In this document: piece by piece, positions 62,401 through 64,000 of the stretch
Layout: each line of letters starts with the position of its first letter
Numbering within the stretch: position 1 is the stretch's first letter
DNA from: Brevundimonas pishanensis
Lineage (GTDB): Bacteria > Pseudomonadota > Alphaproteobacteria > Caulobacterales > Caulobacteraceae
NCBI RefSeq assembly: GCF_022750635.1
Contig: NZ_JAJKBG010000009.1
Span: 1 to 64,000, forward strand
Direction of reading: 5' to 3'
Length of the DNA stretch: 64,000 nt
Made by a program: the position numbers and the translations under genes
The notes under the pieces: model-generated
Databases searched by the model: none
Told to the model about the DNA's origin: nothing
Seen by the model: the letters and a program-made list of their open reading frames with translations, nothing else

Positions 62401-64000
62401 ATGTCGCAGGTGACCTGACCCTGAACGGCACGCTGAACCTGACCCAGAGCGGCACTGCCGCCGAGGGGGACTTTAGTTTCGGCTATTACCGCCTGATGAC
62501 CTATGGCGGCACCTTGAGCGGCAACGGCCTGACCCTCGGCCAGTCGCCTGCCCTTGCCGGAGCTTCGACCCCGCAGATCATCGCAGGCAACGGGAATGTG
62601 GACCTGTTCATCTCCGCCATCGGTGATGACGCCTTACAGCACTGGCAGGGCGGCGATGGCGTCTGGAACGCCAGCAACAGCCAGTGGCTGAACCAGAACG
62701 GAACCGCTGCGGCCAACTGGGCCGGCAACCATGCTGTGTTCCGCAATCCGGATGCAGCCACCAGCGGCGGCACCATTACTCTCGTCGGAGCCCAGTCCTT
62801 CAAGGGCCTGCAGTTCGTCGATAACGGCTACCGTCTGGAAGGGACCGGATCTCTGGTCACCGATAGCGCAGGTTCGGAAATCCGCGTCCTCGCCGACAGT
62901 GCGACGATTGCCGCGGCCATCACCGGCACCGGCGGCATCACCAAGACACAGGGCGGCACCCTGATCCTGACGGGCACCAACACCTATAGCGGTGGCACCA
63001 CGATCAAGGACGGTGTGATCTCGGTCACCCAAAACGCCAATCTGGGTCAGGCCAACGGCGCACTGACATTCGACGGCGGCGCGCTACAAATCAACGGCAC
63101 CGCCCTTGGCAGCATGGATCGCAACATCACGCTGGGCACCAATGGCGGAGCTTTGGATCTTGTCGCGGCCAACCACAGCCTGACTTTGAACGGCACTATC
63201 ACCGGTGCGGGCACCCTGCTCAAACAGGGCGCAGGCACTCTGGTCCTCACGGGCCAGAACAGCTTTGGCGGCATCAGCATCGAAGAAGGCAAACTGATCG
63301 CCCAGACTACATCTCTGGCGAACCAGGTCGATCTGGCCAATGCCTCCACGATCCTCAGCCTCACCGACACCGTCAACAGCCATTACGCCGGTATTCTGTC
63401 GGGCACGGGCCAGTTCAACATGGACGGCAATGGCACGGTACTGCTTACCGGCGACAGCTCGGCATTTGGCGGCACCGCCACCCTTAACAGCGGCACGCTT
63501 CTGGTGGGCGACAGCTCGGGCCAAGGTGCCCTCGGCGGCTCGTTCAACGTGCTGAACGGTGCCACTCTGGGTGGCTCGGGCACCATCGGTTCGGGCGCGG
63601 GCTCGCTCGTGACCATCGCGTCTGGAGCGACCCTGTCACCAGGCAACTCGATCGGCACCTTGAGCGTCAATGGCGATCTTCTAATCCAGAAGGGCGCGCG
63701 TTATGTGGTCGAGGTCACCCCCGGCGGCTTTGCCAGTGATCTGGTCAGGGTCAACGGCACAGCCACCCTTAACGGCGGCACGGTGGCACATATCGGTGCC
63801 AGCGGTAGTTATGACCTGCGCTCGACCTATACCATCCTGTCGGCAACCAGCCTGAGCGGCACGTTCGACGCGGTCACTTCCGACTTCGCCTTCCTGACCC
63901 CGACCCTGACCTATGACAACAGCCGCGTTACGCTTGATCTGAAGCGCAATGACCTTGAGTTCGCCTCGGCGGCCAAGGGCCGCAATCAGGTGCGAACCGC
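59406..64000 (+). CDS. PATR-type autotransporter adhesin (5' part, continues past window end)
   Basis: Uninterrupted frame of at least 1531 codons with no stop by 64000. An extended signal peptide (about 1-60: basic RRASRWPLVAS, hydrophobic core, cleavage SHAFA|QD) precedes a Gly/Thr/Asn-rich beta-helical passenger made of autotransporter-associated PATR repeats (GAGTLTLTGANTYTGGT and variants, at least ten). AATLSPGNSIGTL-like junctions occur twice. The C-terminal translocator barrel must lie beyond the window. Predicted surface protein (type Va secretion) for adhesion or biofilm. Internal duplications are listed separately. Many long minus-strand frames here are antisense shadows. Confidence 0.93.
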   Translation, partial: MSKVTVSASRTQLWTTTALVAASNAMTLRRASRWPLVASTMIALASTGLISMPSHAFAQDINLGAYGDTYDISATGNQYIGSLSGVAGTSVILGPNILTTSSATSTTFAGVISGSGRLAKYGAGTLTLTGANTYTGGTIIYAGTLAIGIGGSMSSSNRVDLANEAKFDISAANAPQSIGSLSGSAGTEVLLGGNTLTLNQTNSSTYYGVISGSGSLIKNGTALLVLNGANTYTGDTVINAGSLQIGGGGSTGSVAGNIVNNAYLAFARGNDISYGGVISGSGSLIKAGVGILTLTGANTYTGDTTINAGTLAIGIGGSLRSGSDVSLYNAAKFDISAANAPQSIGSLSGSAGTEVLLGGNTLTLNQTNSSIYHGVISGSGSLIKAGMGILTLTGGWGGSAEITAGTLQFGQTASQNPAYASKAHTLSGNLKVTGAGSTLFIAGSDTVTVAGDVQFAAPSNLSIHAGASGPSLIANTLNLGAGSTFNISGISDPSVLPKVLIDTQNGITGDFGTVTIGGFNGTVDYLTLVTHLSDDSKQYLARYGLNWSSGTPQSHGTFTLSDATDHFTVAVALSDQASNAGWDGKSLTKAGAGTLVLNADNTYTGGTTISGGTLQLGAGGTTGSVLGNIANNGNLEVNRSNAFNFANVISGSGSVVQTGSGTLILTGNNTYTGGTFINSGTLQLGNGGTTGAVVGDIANDGVLAVNLLGGVNIGGVISGTGSVVQAGTGTLTLTGTNTYSGGTVLENGTLSVSQDANLGQAHGALNFKGGRLQITGTDFASTNRNITLDFNTGGLDIVEAGHSFTLNGNITGPGNVLKRGAGTLVLTGQNSFGRLRIENGKVVANSASLGNIADLAFASSALSLSDTGNGLYAGMVTGAGQLSLDGSGTVLLTGNSSAFNGTTTLNSGTLLVGNSAGQGALGGAINVLNGTTLGGSGTIGSGSSSTVTIASGGTLSPGNSIGTLNVYGDLDLQAGSFLNMELGRPGALQNTPGTSDRVNVAGDLTLNGTLNLTQSGTAAEGDFSFGYYRLMTYGGTLSGNGLTLGQSPALAGASTPQIIAGNGNVDLFISAIGDDALQHWQGGDGVWNASNSQWLNQNGTAAANWAGNHAVFRNPDAATSGGTITLVGAQSFKGLQFVDNGYRLEGTGSLVTDSAGSEIRVLADSATIAAAITGTGGITKTQGGTLILTGTNTYSGGTTIKDGVISVTQNANLGQANGALTFDGGALQINGTALGSMDRNITLGTNGGALDLVAANHSLTLNGTITGAGTLLKQGAGTLVLTGQNSFGGISIEEGKLIAQTTSLANQVDLANASTILSLTDTVNSHYAGILSGTGQFNMDGNGTVLLTGDSSAFGGTATLNSGTLLVGDSSGQGALGGSFNVLNGATLGGSGTIGSGAGSLVTIASGATLSPGNSIGTLSVNGDLLIQKGARYVVEVTPGGFASDLVRVNGTATLNGGTVAHIGASGSYDLRSTYTILSATSLSGTFDAVTSDFAFLTPTLTYDNSRVTLDLKRNDLEFASAAKGRNQVRT
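59901..60548 (+). repeat. Direct duplication of about 150 bp in the autotransporter
   Basis: 59901-60050 recurs at 60399-60548, offset 498 bp (166 codons), almost base-identical (AAGTTCGATATTTCGGCCGC and onward). A recent in-frame duplication of a passenger module. Confidence 0.85.
61592..63670 (+). repeat. Duplicated 230-residue passenger module
   Basis: 61592-62305 aligns with 62957-63670 at an exact offset of 1365 bp (455 codons) at both ends, so there is no net length change. Protein identity is moderate to high (GTLVLTGQNSFG, TLLVGxSxGQGALGG, TLGGSGTIGSG, TLSPGNSIGTL shared). Older than the 498-bp duplication. Confidence 0.8.

Noticed and set aside
59652..63670. Many minus-strand open frames of 90-290 aa
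   Set aside because: All lie opposite the continuous autotransporter frame and echo its repeats.

Overview
The window looks like a mosaic accessory region of a GC-rich alphaproteobacterium, most likely Caulobacteraceae (Brevundimonas-like). Supporting signs are two TonB-dependent receptors, a PQQ glucose dehydrogenase, a SAM-II-type riboswitch, an orphan DUF5681/terminase pair and a PATR autotransporter. The taxon is an inference. No rRNA, tRNA or CRISPR array was seen.

The region is organised by IS6-family elements. Two variants occur: I (about 809 bp) and II (about 815 bp). Every recognisable copy has its transposase on the minus strand, so the copies are direct repeats that cut the window into cargo blocks. 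Two copies of a 2193-bp compound (IS6 variant II with an IS1111-group IS110 element inside its terminal repeat) lie 40 kb apart. IS1380 and IS3-family pieces are also present.

Blocks in order. (1) 1-2443: 3' part of a TonB receptor and an AbgB-like M20 hydrolase. (2) 2445-4654: nested IS debris. (3) 4613-15580: a tightly packed minus-strand operon encoding a WYL regulator, DUF499-type ATPase, PglZ-domain protein, DUF1156 DNA methyltransferase, an unknown 166-aa protein and an SNF2 helicase. It looks like a BREX-related phage-defence system without BrxA, BrxB or BrxL. The helicase is cut at its 3' end by an IS6 copy. (4) 18.0-34.8 kb: DUF5681/TerL, small exported proteins, an XRE regulator, IS1380, glucose dehydrogenase, a coupled arsenic operon (arsR-arsC-acr3-arsN2-arsH), chrA, a SulP transporter, proA and dapA remnants, DUF3293, and a riboswitch-controlled extra metK. 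(5) 36.6-47.5 kb: a copper block with P1B ATPase, CopC-like protein, CopB, CopA, a CnrYXH-like ECF sigma/sensor/anti-sigma trio, an acyltransferase, DUF411 and DUF4440 proteins, CopD and CopC. (6) 50.5-55.9 kb: an oxidoreductase, Ohr, a GntR regulator and a divergent TonB receptor sharing a palindromic operator, plus a small exported protein. (7) 58.2-64.0 kb: IS remnants and the 5' 4.6 kb of a PATR autotransporter that runs off the window.

The cargo is mostly stress-related: phage defence, arsenic, chromate, copper and peroxide. The IS6 copies appear to have assembled it and in places damaged it: the helicase end is lost, the metK end is altered, and proA and dapA survive only as fragments.
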